The translations under genes were made by a program, and so were the position numbers. Below are positions 10,568 through 19,930 of a DNA stretch of 64,000 nt, one piece after another; the first letter of the stretch is position 1; each line of letters starts with the position of its first letter. Below the pieces are notes generated by a model. It made no database searches. It saw only the letters and a list, made by a program, of their open reading frames with translations, and was not told the origin of the DNA. The stretch comes from Mastacembelus armatus (taxonomy: Eukaryota > Chordata > Actinopteri > Synbranchiformes > Mastacembelidae): the NCBI RefSeq assembly GCF_900324485.2, contig NC_046646.1, forward strand, positions 18,439,156 to 18,503,155. The letters run 5' to 3'.

Positions 10568-12345
10568 TGAAGTAAACCATGTAGTGCTGAGAGTCTTTAA
10601 TGAATGTCGTCCATAGTACAACTTCCACTGTAAACATAAAGTCACTAGAGGGCAGACAGTCATTATGATTTCATTCTCTAATGTAAGTATGTTCTTCTTT
10701 TTTCTCACTTGTTTTCTTAGATTCTCAAACCTTTGAGCTGAGACGTATCTGCTGCTGTGATGAATTTAGTATATGAGTAGAAATAAAGCATAAATGACAT
10801 AAATTAGAGACCTTTAATGCATCAAGTCTTTAGCCCGCTGCTATAGCTCTTTTTGCATTATATCCATTCCATTTAGAAATATTAAAAGTGATCCAAAGCC
10901 ACAGAAATGCAAACAAAAAAGGTTTTTAAAAAAAGCAACAGCTCTGGCAATTTTAGTTTTTTATGAGTAGAGCCAGGGCTCTGGGTTTCCTAAAATGAAA
11001 GCTTCTGCCCTTACCTTTACACAAATATTTAAGGTCTACATTTTTGTTTATGTTGATCTTGGCCAATTTGATTTTTTTCTTACCAGTGCCAGGGCTCTGT
11101 TTTTGATCTCTTTAGTTTTCAAAGAGTATACCATAGGATTGATGCACGGTGGGATGCAAGAGGCCAGAGACAGGCTCAGCACACGCTGGTCTGGGTCAAT
11201 GAGTCGCAGATAAAACCCAATAGTAAAAATTGTAATGACTGGAATGTAAAATACAGCAACAAGGATCAGATGCTCAGCACAAGTGGCCAAAGCTTTCACT
11301 CGATTGTCGATTGACTTCATTCTGAACACAGTCATCAGAATGCTGACATAAGACAGAAATATAAAAGCAAAAGGTCCTACAAGGTTCAGGAAAGTAAGCA
11401 AAGAGGCCACAGACCACTGCATTGTGTAATCATTACAGGCAAGTCTAAATACAGGTGCATAGTCACAGAAATAACTGAAAACGTTGAGAGAATTGCAAAA
11501 GGACAGTCGAGTCATTATACCTACTGCAAATCCAATGACTCCCAGAGTCAAACACCAAGTCAGGCAGACAATGTAAGATATGCTCCGCAGTGTGTTGATT
11601 GAGTTCTGACGCAGAGGGAAACATATTGCAATCAACCTGTCATAGGCAAGTATAGCAAGTGCAAATGACTCCAAAGTACCAAACGCATAGTAAACGTACA
11701 TTTGGACCAAACATAAGTTGAATGGAACAAAGTTGTCCTTGATGAGGAATATTTTTATCATGCTGGGAATAATGCATGTGTTTAGAATTAAATCAGTTAC
11801 TGCAAGATTGACCACAGCCAAAAATTTTGGAGTGTGTAAACAATGATTAACGGTAATTACGTAAATCACCACAGCATTCAACAGCACTGTAAGCACATAG
11901 ACAAATGCTAAAAAGATGAAGTAGATAGTGATGTGGGGAAATGTCTGAAATCCGATGATATAAAAGCCTGGAGAATGAATGATGACAGAGTCATTGTGAA
12001 CAGTCCTGAGAAAAGACATAGTTGAACTCCAGACTGTGTTTTAGAGAACAGCCTCTGTGTAAACGCTCTGCAGTCTATAGGATTCCTGAAAGGTGCATGT
12101 GCATTATAATGACATTACAATTACATTTAAACAAACTGCACTACGGTGGGAAGATATACTTTCCTCATTGATCTCCTGAGATAAACCTTCCCACTGGCAC
12201 CACCCAACATGAAAGTTTTTAATGTTGTTAATTTGACCCACAAGGAGCAGGCTGTAGTTAATTTTGACCAAACTTATCGTTTTAATGAACTCAAAAGAAA
12301 CATCAAGTTAGTGTTTTGAATCATTTAATGAGTTTGATGATGTCA
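10554..12345. repeat. OR tandem unit 3 (partial)
   Basis: The left part, through the minus-strand OR at 11048-12019, is nearly identical to unit 1. Similarity to the shared 5' flank then weakens and fades out around 12345. The plus-strand OR partner is absent. The more diverged right half suggests this is the older edge of the array. Confidence 0.8.
11048..12019 (-). CDS. Odorant receptor (class A GPCR), intact, unit 3 minus-strand copy
   Basis: This is a single-exon 323-residue seven-transmembrane receptor. It starts with ATG at 12019 (MSFLRTVHNDSV), with a sequon NDS at 9-11. It then has LHTPKFL after TM1, LAYDRLIAICFPL at the end of TM3, a conserved extracellular Cys set typical of ORs (SYFCDY, RLACND), KALATCAEHLILVAVFY in TM6 and PCINPMVYSLKTKEIKNRAL in TM7. 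It is the only minus-strand copy with both an ATG and an undamaged C-terminus. It belongs to a different subfamily from the plus-strand ORs. No plus-strand partner follows it, because the tandem unit ends near 12345. The ligand is unknown. Confidence 0.93.
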   Translation of the reverse strand: MSFLRTVHNDSVIIHSPGFYIIGFQTFPHITIYFIFLAFVYVLTVLLNAVVIYVITVNHCLHTPKFLAVVNLAVTDLILNTCIIPSMIKIFLIKDNFVPFNLCLVQMYVYYAFGTLESFALAILAYDRLIAICFPLRQNSINTLRSISYIVCLTWCLTLGVIGFAVGIMTRLSFCNSLNVFSYFCDYAPVFRLACNDYTMQWSVASLLTFLNLVGPFAFIFLSYVSILMTVFRMKSIDNRVKALATCAEHLILVAVFYIPVITIFTIGFYLRLIDPDQRVLSLSLASCIPPCINPMVYSLKTKEIKNRALALVRKKSNWPRST

Positions 12346-12589
12346 CCAGCATTTGCAGCTGTGTCACACATGCCTTATGTCTGCTTGGTCACATAAAACA
12401 TTAATGACATCAACTTACCTATCATGATCTTGTAATTTTATTGCTTAGATGTACAGTGTATAAGTTTACTTTTCCAACATATTCATGCGACACTATAGAA
12501 ATCTATTGTGAGAACCATGAGAAATTGATGATTTGTCTATTGCATAAAGTTCCCGAACACTAAGCAGGTCAGTGTGAGTCAAAACAAAA

Positions 12590-12730
12590 TGGTTCTAATG
12601 AGCCCAATTTGTGATGCCATCACCAGAGAATTCTGGATAATGACCTTGTCTTAAACAAATAGTACAAACCTTGTGTTGTTTGGACTTCACACTAATTAAT
12701 CTCAATGGCATCTATTAAGAATAAAAACAA
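12590..12730. promoter_or_regulatory. TAAT-rich conserved noncoding element A (candidate OR enhancer)
   Basis: One of four mutually similar segments. It has TAATGAGCCC at 12596, GTGATGCCATCACC, TAATGACCTTG at 12638 and CTAATTAATCTC near 12692. It aligns with element D over about 65 bases at roughly 70% by eye, and its tail aligns with element B. TAATGA and TAATTA fit LIM-homeodomain (Lhx2-type) sites. It lies about 250 bp from the OR array edge and about 470 bp past the coa4 stop. The function is inferred. Confidence 0.35.
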
Positions 12731-12746
12731 TTATAAACCCAAGGGA

Positions 12747-12955
12747 AAGGTACATTGTGTAGTATTTAGAGTGGTCAATTAGCAGAAATGGAATATAGTA
12801 TTCAAAATGATGATGCCATTAGTGTGTAATCACCAGAAAATACCAACCATAGTATTATCCTAATGTTAAAATTAGCCTTTTAAATCTATATAGGGAGCAG
12901 GTCCTCTTTCTTGCAAGCAGCCATGTTGCACATGCATGTTTCTACAGCAGGGTTG
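12747..12955 (-). repeat. Interspersed fish repeat fragment
   Basis: The stretch runs from TACATTGTGTAGTATTTAG through TATAGGGAGCAGGTCCTC to GCCATGTTGCACATGCATG and TTTCTACAGCAG. I recognise this from memory as a very common nonautonomous repeat of percomorph genomes. The repeat class is uncertain and the strand is arbitrary. It lies in the 3' flank of coa4. Confidence 0.5.
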
Positions 12956-13201
12956 TAGCAGGGGAAATCCAGCAGATCCCTGTGACCCTAAATAGGAATA
13001 AATGGGTATAGATAATGGATGTATGTTTGTGTCATACTTATCTTTTGGACTCTGCCATACAACTTGAAAATCCAAACTAGGATTTTATGCAACTGTTCAT
13101 ATGTTATTTTCATCACAAATAAATTATTTAAAGTCTTTTCACCTTCAGCATGTCAAGCAAGTCTTAAACACACCCAAGCTACTGTATGGGAGATGCTTGG
13201 T

Positions 13202-13450
13202 TCAGGTGGGTGCTGACTCAGTAGAGGTTGACTGCTGCTTCATCAGTTGTTCTTTACGGGCATTTTGGAAATTCATCATGCAGTCTTTGAAGGTGCCAAC
13301 CTGCTTCTGGCACGCTCGCCAGTCCTGGTATTCAGCCATGCACTCTTGCACAGCATAATGTAGCTCAGCACAGCCAGTGCGAGATATCATCTGTTCAACA
13401 GGGTCATCCTCATCCACTCTGCGGCTACGATCATGTGAAGGGAACGCCAT
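13202..13450 (-). CDS. coa4: Cytochrome c oxidase assembly factor 4 (CHCHD8)
   Basis: This 82-residue protein has a twin CX9C (CHCH) fold. C27 and C37 form the first CX9C (CAELHYAVQEC) and C47 and C57 the second (CQKQVGTFKDC). The preceding DDPVEQMISRTG matches the human COA4 segment DPLDQLISRSG. Known role: a soluble intermembrane-space protein, imported through the Mia40 disulfide relay, needed for complex IV assembly. The whole coding region is in one exon. An acceptor (TTTTTGCAG, exon from 13490) lies 40 bp upstream of the ATG, so there is an upstream noncoding exon. A GT donor at 14043-14042 (exon end 14044) is a good candidate. The length is close to the human protein (87 aa). Confidence 0.93.
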   Translation of the reverse strand: MAFPSHDRSRRVDEDDPVEQMISRTGCAELHYAVQECMAEYQDWRACQKQVGTFKDCMMNFQNARKEQLMKQQSTSTESAPT

Positions 13451-14043
13451 CCTGTTTCAATGCACAGTCTTTGTCCAGGTATCAAGAAACCTGCAAAAAT
13501 ACAGTTTTAAGAACAATAACACAATGTCCTTGTTAGTCATTAAGCTTATGTCCTCTATTTTGGCTTGGTGTAGTGAAATTAATTTCTTAATTACCAAAAG
13601 TAAAATCTTTAAGCTGCCTTTTTAAAATTTTGATAGGGCCAATTCAGACACTTAAATGGACTAAGTGATTTTATTGTGTTTACAGTTTAACTCATATTTT
13701 CTTATCTTCTATGAACCTTTGGTTGGTGTGTGTTGTAAGTACATGCTGTCTCATACAGACTTTTCTAACTATATCTCATATCTCATTTGTGCATGTAAAC
13801 TGAACCCACATCTTTTTGTTATAGTCGTGGCACATATGCTGAAATATAACCTACTGTGCTGTAAATATCTAAGTACAATACGAAAATATTTTAGTTGTGT
13901 TTGGTTGGCGTTATCTCCATTATGTAACTTGATACGTAAAACTAGAATTTAGCTGCAGTGTTTACGCAGACACTCTAACATTGCAGGAATGGAGCAAAGT
14001 TAACTAACACAAATTCTCACATCTCTCTCTTTTATTTTTTTAC

Positions 14044-14250
14044 CTGATTATTGGCCGTCACGTTACTGAAATTACGTTTCTATAACCTGCATAACGACGA
14101 ACTCGCCGTATCCAACCTCACGGTCAACTCTAACAGTAGCATGTGAAGGAGGACACATTTGAGCAGAGGACCAAACAAGGTGTAGCCGTCAAATCGTTCC
14201 GTTGACGCACACATCAGTTCCGCGCTATAGCAGCACACTAGGCCTGATAA
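14044..14250 (-). promoter_or_regulatory. coa4: Probable coa4 first exon and promoter
   Basis: This is a locally CpG-rich stretch in an AT-rich region (GACGAACTCGCCG, GTTCCGTTGACGC, TTCCGCGC). It includes an ATTGG (inverted CCAAT) at about 14050 next to the candidate noncoding-exon donor. Position and composition fit a housekeeping promoter reading toward coa4. No transcript evidence is available. Confidence 0.4.
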
Positions 14251-14569
14251 TGGCTGACTGACTGACTTATAAAAGTAAAGTTCGAAAAGTAACTAAACAA
14301 TATCGCAGGTGAAATAAAGACCAACGGACAGTGTAATGTGACTAATCATTATTAGTACTAATATTAGCTAATAAACCTTAAAGAAAGAATAATGATGTTC
14401 AGGAAATGTATATACTTGAGAAAAGTGCAAGTGGCTTGAAAATGTACTAGTAAAAGGTAAATGCATTTTGTGACTTTACATAACATTTTAATAAGTCCTT
14501 TTTTAAAAACACTTTACACTTGCCTGGAGTATATCAAGTTATGTAACAAAAAATATAACACGAAAATAA

Positions 14570-14800
14570 ACTGTATTTCCTCAGGGGGCTTTTATCATAA
14601 AACAGGACACAGGGAAAACAGCATAAAGAATCCTTTGAGGTCCCTGGGGACCCTGCTAATGAACCCCGTTTGTAACGTCATCACCAAACAATGCTGCTTA
14701 ATGACCTTGCCGGTAACAAGCAAACTTTTTATTTACTACACTGACTTAAACCTAATTAATCTCACATGCATTCATTAGGAGCTTTTGCACTGTTGCAATT
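14570..14800. promoter_or_regulatory. TAAT/EBF conserved noncoding element B (candidate OR enhancer)
   Basis: This element contains TCCCTGGGGA at 14641-14650, a perfect match to the palindromic EBF/Olf-1 core TCCCNNGGGA. Seven bases later comes TAATGA (14657), then AACGTCATCACC, TTAATGACCTTG (14698) and CCTAATTAATCTC (about 14752). Its left part aligns with element D (TTTCCTCAGGG against ATTCCCTGAGGG) and its right part with element A. EBF plus homeodomain sites are the known signature of OR promoters and enhancers in vertebrates. That this copy acts on the OR array 2.3 kb away is inference. Confidence 0.4.
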
Positions 14801-15460
14801 AAAACCGGAGTGTAATGGGATGGGGTATATACTGATATTAATGAGCCATTAGTGTTCTTGAAACATAAACCCCCAGATTGTTTAACATTACTTCTGAAGT
14901 CTGTACTAACCTGCAATTAGTTGGCCAAATGACTGCCTATGTAGAAAAAAACTGATTTCCTATGTAGAATATATTTAATGCCACTAGGTTAAGTTAAGTT
15001 AATTTAATCTAAGTTAAAATAGCTCTTTTTTCCAGTGGTAACGAATGAAGGGGGAGATTAATTAGTCAAAAGGTTCAACATTAGAAGGTTTCTTTGTTTA
15101 TGGGGAAAGTCATTAAGCATCGGTCCCTGATGAGACTCATTAGAAAGAGTCTTAGGCATTAAAGAAACATGATCCCTTTGTCTCGGGTAGCAATGCCCTT
15201 TTTGATAATAAAATGAATCTAAGTTGTAAATTCCACTGAGAATATTATGAAAGTGTCAGGCTGTCAGAGAAGGCAATAAATAATTAAATAATTAATGTCT
15301 TCTTGGTTCTTTATGCGACTCTGTTGTATCTTCATGTCAATCTACTTTTAAATAGCAGACTGACCTTGATGAACTGCTTATACCCTATACCCCTGACAAA
15401 CACTGTCTTCATGATTTACACTAGGAACAAACTGATGAGCATGGGTTGGACTGTGATTTA

Positions 15461-16360
15461 CAGTGCATTCATTAAGTATTCAGACCCCCTTTTTTCAATT
15501 TTCTTATGTTGCAGCCTGATACTAAAATAGTTTTCTCATTAATCTACGCTCAGTACCACATAATGACAGAGAAAACAGAATTTTAGAAATATTTGTAAAA
15601 TTTATTAAAAAGAAAAATCAGAAATATTCTGACAGTTGAAGCACCTTCGGCAGCAATTACAGCCTGAAGTCTTTTTGCGTATGAAACAAGTTTTGCACAA
15701 CTGGTTTGGGCAATTTTGTGCCATTCTTCTTTCCAACTTGGTCGGGTTCTGGCTTGGCTACTGTAGGACATTCACAGCGTTGTCCCCAAGCCATTCCTGT
15801 GTTGTCTTGGCTTCAGCCCAGTCTGAGGTCCTGAGCACTAGGGAACAGGTTCTCACTGAGGACATCTCTGCACTTTATTCCATTCAGCTTTCCCTCAATC
15901 CTGACCAGTCTCCCAGTCCCAGCTGCTGAAAAACACCCCCTCAGCTTGGTGCTGCCACCACCCTGCTTCACTGTTGGGATAGTATTGGGCAGCTGATGAG
16001 AGGTGCCTGGTTCCCTCCAGACATAACATTTAGAACTGTTGCCAAACAGTTCAATCTTGGTTTCATCAGACCAGAGAATATTGTTCCTCATAGTCTTCAG
16101 AGAGTCCTTCAAGTGCTTTCTTGCAAACACCAAGCTGGCTTTTATGTCTTTTGTACTGAGCAGAGACTTTCGTCTCTGGCCAAAAGCCAGCTACTCTGCC
16201 ATAAAGCCCAGATTGGTGGAGGGTCGCAGTGATGGTTGTCCTTCTGGAACTTTGTCCCATCTCCAAATAGGATCTCTGAAGCTCTGACAGAGTGACCATC
16301 AGGTACTTGGTCACCTCACTCACTAAAAAGTGAAGGGGGTCTAACTTTCTGAATGCACTG
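15461..16360 (-). mobile_element. Tc1/mariner transposon, internally deleted
   Basis: The element is flanked by TA (15459-15460 and 16361-16362). Its ends are inverted repeats, CAGTGCATTCATTAAGTATT at the left and the complement of CTTTCTGAATGCACTG at the right, both followed inward by GACCCCC. The minus strand encodes transposase pieces: LHQSGLYGRVA, then NNILWSDETKIELFG with a catalytic Asp, KLNGIKCRDVLSENLFPSAQDLR, and later AQTSCAKLVSYAKRLQAVIAAEGA. The usual QQDNDPKH and DLNPIEHLW segments and most of the N-terminal DNA-binding region are missing. At 900 bp it is shorter than the usual 1.2-1.6 kb. It is a decayed, non-autonomous copy. Confidence 0.9.
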
Positions 16361-16719
16361 TATGTAGGGTCATTGTGTGACAAAAGATGACTGGACAGGA
16401 GGCTCCTGATTAACCTTCTTGAATTGATATGGACAAATAGGAGTGGTTGGCATTAAAGTGTCAGGAGCATAGATTGTGACTTACAGCTCAGGTTTTTGTG
16501 AAGCACTTCAATATGTGAGTTCACCATGGAAAGAATTCAAAAAGTAGCAAGAAGTACTTATTGTCAAAACATTTAATATGTTGAAGTTTTAAGGGAGAAT
16601 ATCATTTTAACAAACCTATTGCTGCTGCTAGCAAACACAATTCATTTATTTTTTCACAAACTTTTTAATCTACATTTTCTAATCCAAGTAATAAACACTT
16701 TCTCTCTTCTCAATACAGA

Positions 16720-16920
16720 GATGAAATATCCTGGTATTCCCTTATGCAGAACACAGCTCTATCCTACCTCTTTGGCTAATGGAGCCTTTCTCATTTATGT
16801 TTCAAACATGATGTAATCAGGGCATTCTGGTTTAATGACTTTTCATGTAACAATCAAATTTTTTTAAACTGGAGCCTAAATTAGCACATCAGCCTCTATT
16901 GCAAAACACTAACACTAACT
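16720..16920. promoter_or_regulatory. TAAT-rich conserved noncoding element C
   Basis: It is similar to elements A, B and D, with GCTAATGGAGCC at 16775, TTCTGGTTTAATGACTTTTC around 16833, GTAACAATC, then CCTAAATTAGCACATCA. The order and spacing of the TAAT cores match the other three. It lies 360 bp to the right of the Tc1 element. The function is inferred. Confidence 0.3.
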
Positions 16921-18774
16921 TCCACAATAAAGTTCTAAACTAAAATCATTTCCCAAATATTGAATAATATTTCTGTAATTGATGGGTGAGGCTGAGTGAG
17001 TGTTGAGGAGCTTTGGTGAGTAATACACGTCTATATATAACACATGCCCATTAATTTTGTCTTACTGCCACATGAGGGCAGTAGTACACAGTTTAAAGAT
17101 TTTAATGGCACAGAACTGAACAGGATTTCTTCAGACAGGTACAGAAATTTACTGTGAGCTCATATATGCACATCAGTGAGTTTTTCTGCTGCATTTTATG
17201 TAATTTTGATAAAATAGGAGCACCAGTATGACAAATTGTAGGTGCTTTGTTTTCCAATTCCTTTTCATATGTGAATATAAATGAGCACAGTAAAAATTGT
17301 GAAAGTATTGTACTGTAATAGAATTTATTGTGGTTGCATGTTGAAATTCAGATCAGCTTGAGGCTGTACTGAGAAGAAAGAGCTTTCGCTTAGGAAGTGA
17401 TTGACAGGTTGTCAGAGCAGATGCTGTTTTCTTTGAGCTAATGGGGCAATGGTATGACCAGTAAAGTATCAGCGTGAAGGACAGCATGAAATATTAATAC
17501 TGCTGAGACTGCAGTTTTTTGAGGGCCATTTGAATGAGAAAATACCCATTAGAGACTGTACACATACTATTCAAGCACACTCACTGCCAACTAATTAGCA
17601 GAGCTAAAATAGATTTTGGTGTGATTTATGGGAGCTTTATTGAACATTAATGCTTCAAAATAATTAGGATGAATAATTTTTAAAATGCATCTAAATGCTT
17701 TATTATTTTTTTTAAAAATGTTTTTTTAAGATTGTTTCAGTGATAAAAACAAAAAACAATACAATTCTGTAAGTAAGCAATTCTGTAAGTAAACTGAGGC
17801 CATAGTGGTTTTCTTTAATCTAATGTAATACGGAAAATCAGCAAATGCTTTACAGCCTAATTGAGCAATGTGGAAATGTTTGTCTCATAAGTAGAACACA
17901 ATTCTGCTTAGAAACACAAGCATAGGTCTGCTGTGCGTAACTACTATAGAATGCAAAACATTACTTAAAATCATGAATGGATTAACCTCCTGAGGGACAA
18001 TGGGGAAAACATTTGTCATTGTCCAATCCACAACCTGGGTTCATGACCTTGACAAGGGGTCAGAGGATAAATTTTTCCATGACCTGTAAATAACGCAGCT
18101 GAGGATTACTTGAGTCACAAATTGGCATTGCTTTAGTTTAAGGGATCACAATCCAAAAATGTTTGGAACCAGTGGTCAATGGACTGTTTGAGTTCTAGGA
18201 GGAACTAGGAGGTAACCTGGAATCATGTTTGTGATTCTTGTTAACCTCATTAACTATTTCAAAATAAACACCTGGGCCCATGCAAGAAAGCACATGATTA
18301 AAATTAGCAGGTAAAATAATTTAAGATTAATGTTTATCCTGCAGTGTGAGATTACATCTATACTTCTATTAGACATCTATATAGCTTATTAAGACAGAAC
18401 CTTGATCCTGGTCAAAGACCAATTGACCAGAAAACTGTTTATCTACAGTAGAGGATAAATTGAAACCGAGACCAGGACTGCAGATTGATGTGGTCTGGAT
18501 TAAATCCCAAATAGCCTAGAAGAGTATAAGTCAAAAAAGTTCACTATATCAGAATTAGTAGTTTGTCTTTGCACTGCAGAGTAAACAGTAAGTGATGTAG
18601 TGCAAATTTAAGCAGGGACTGATGCTTGATTTCATAATTATCTCCCAGATCGAGAAGTATATTAATATCAGTCTTGTATAGCACTTTTGTGATAGTCGCT
18701 GTGGGCTTATCTTACTGTGTGGGAGCTTTGGATGTATGAAGTCAACAAAATAATATGATGACATGTTAAATCCA
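16921..18774. other. Noncoding stretch, no gene seen
   Basis: AT-rich DNA with no convincing coding exon. It has scattered homeodomain-type cores, including CTAATTAGCAG near 17590 and GCTAATGGGGCAATGG near 17441. A run of A/T near 17700-17760 is low complexity. Confidence 0.5.
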
Positions 18775-18950
18775 TAGTATTCCCTGAGGGTGCATTTACC
18801 ATCAAACAAGACAAGGTGACCCCAGAGAAAAGATTCGCCCTTGTCTTTTTGACTGAGAGTCTTTCTAATCAGCTTCATTTGTGATGACATTACCACTTAG
18901 TGCTGCTTAATGAACTTTCTTGTTACAAATAACCCCTATACAGTTCAAAT
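18775..18950. promoter_or_regulatory. TAAT-rich conserved noncoding element D
   Basis: It has ATTCCCTGAGGG at 18778 (near-match to an EBF site), CATCAAACAAGACAAGG, TCTAATCAGC at 18864, GTGATGACATTACC, then CTGCTTAATGAACTTTC at 18904 and GTTACAAAT. Its left half aligns with element B and its core with element A. The TAATGA(C) core is 2075 bp from that of C, which is 2134 bp from B, which is 2061 bp from A. Confidence 0.35.
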
Positions 18951-18990
18951 ATCCACTTATTTCATTCATCGTCACCCTCTTACAATAATG

Positions 18991-19930
18991 GCCTAAGTCA
19001 TATTTTCATGTTTTTCAAAAAACTGAATCAGATATACAGTGCAGTACAGTAATAAAACAACTGGAGAGTTCCAGACCGAGGCGGACGTCCGCGGCGCCAT
19101 CTTACTTATATCTAGTATATTATATTTATTAATCATTTCACACAAAGAGGTTATGACAACACATGACTATTTACATGCAAATAATGCTGTCAATCAGTTG
19201 TGTAACATAAGAGGATTAGATGACTTAGGCCAATTTAGGAACTTGCTTTTGCAACTTACTCAATTTTGAACCTGACTTTGGCCAAATTACTTCTGGAATA
19301 AATGACTTCGGTAAAACAGTGCACTTCTTTTTTTTCCCACTGCTGTGACAGACCATTGGGAAGTGTAAGCCACAAACATTTGAAAATAGTAGTGGAGCAC
19401 ACAGAAACTCAGCAGTGGGTGGCCCTTTAATTCAGTAAACGCAAACTCAAACAGCAAAACTGTAATCACTCTTAGATAAACCAAACAAATGGTAGGTCAT
19501 CTTTTGATGATCATTATCATTATCTCTGATAATGTGAAATGATTGTTCAACTCTGTGCACAATAAAGCACAACTGAACAATTAAACAAAAAGAAAAGACA
19601 CATGCATCTCCTCACTTCTCCCTCCACCTTATCTTTGCTGGGTTTTTGAATCTTATCACTTTCCAATGGAGTCTGGGTCCTGTATTATGGCAATAACTTC
19701 ACGAGCTAGGAGGAGTGTCTTTCTTTTTGAAGTGGCTGCCATCTTGAAAAGCTTATAAAGTTGCCTAAGTCACTCTGTCTTGTGACTTGGGCAAATTAAA
19801 ATTGCCTAAGTCACACTGTTGACATAGGCAATTATATTATGGGGTTAGAATTGCATGATCTGTACAACTGAGGATTTAGTGGATTTTACCAGAGGTGGCC
19901 TGCATCATGAAGCTCACTTAGGCAAAAAAA
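18991..19930. repeat. Cluster of TGACTTAGGC-type motifs with hairpins
   Basis: The ten-base motif TGACTTAGGC, or close variants, recurs in both orientations: GCCTAAGTCA at 18991, TGACTTAGGC at 19221, variants at 19273 and 19302, TTGCCTAAGTCAC at 19761 and 19802, GTGACTTGGGCAA at 19782, GACATAGGCAA at 19821 and CTCACTTAGGCAA near 19914. Neighbouring copies pair as hairpins (19761-19794 and 19802-19831). I do not recognise the family. It may be a nonautonomous DNA element or a decayed tandem array. Confidence 0.5.

Noticed and set aside
13665-13952. 95-codon frame in the coa4 upstream region
   Set aside because: It lies inside the predicted coa4 leader intron on the opposite strand, is Leu/Cys/Tyr-rich from AT-rich DNA and has no recognisable features.
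15036-15200. Possible fifth TAAT/EBF element in reverse orientation (TCCCTGATGA, TCATTAGAAAGAGTC)
   Set aside because: Only about 17 bases match element D on the reverse strand, too little to separate from chance in AT-rich DNA.
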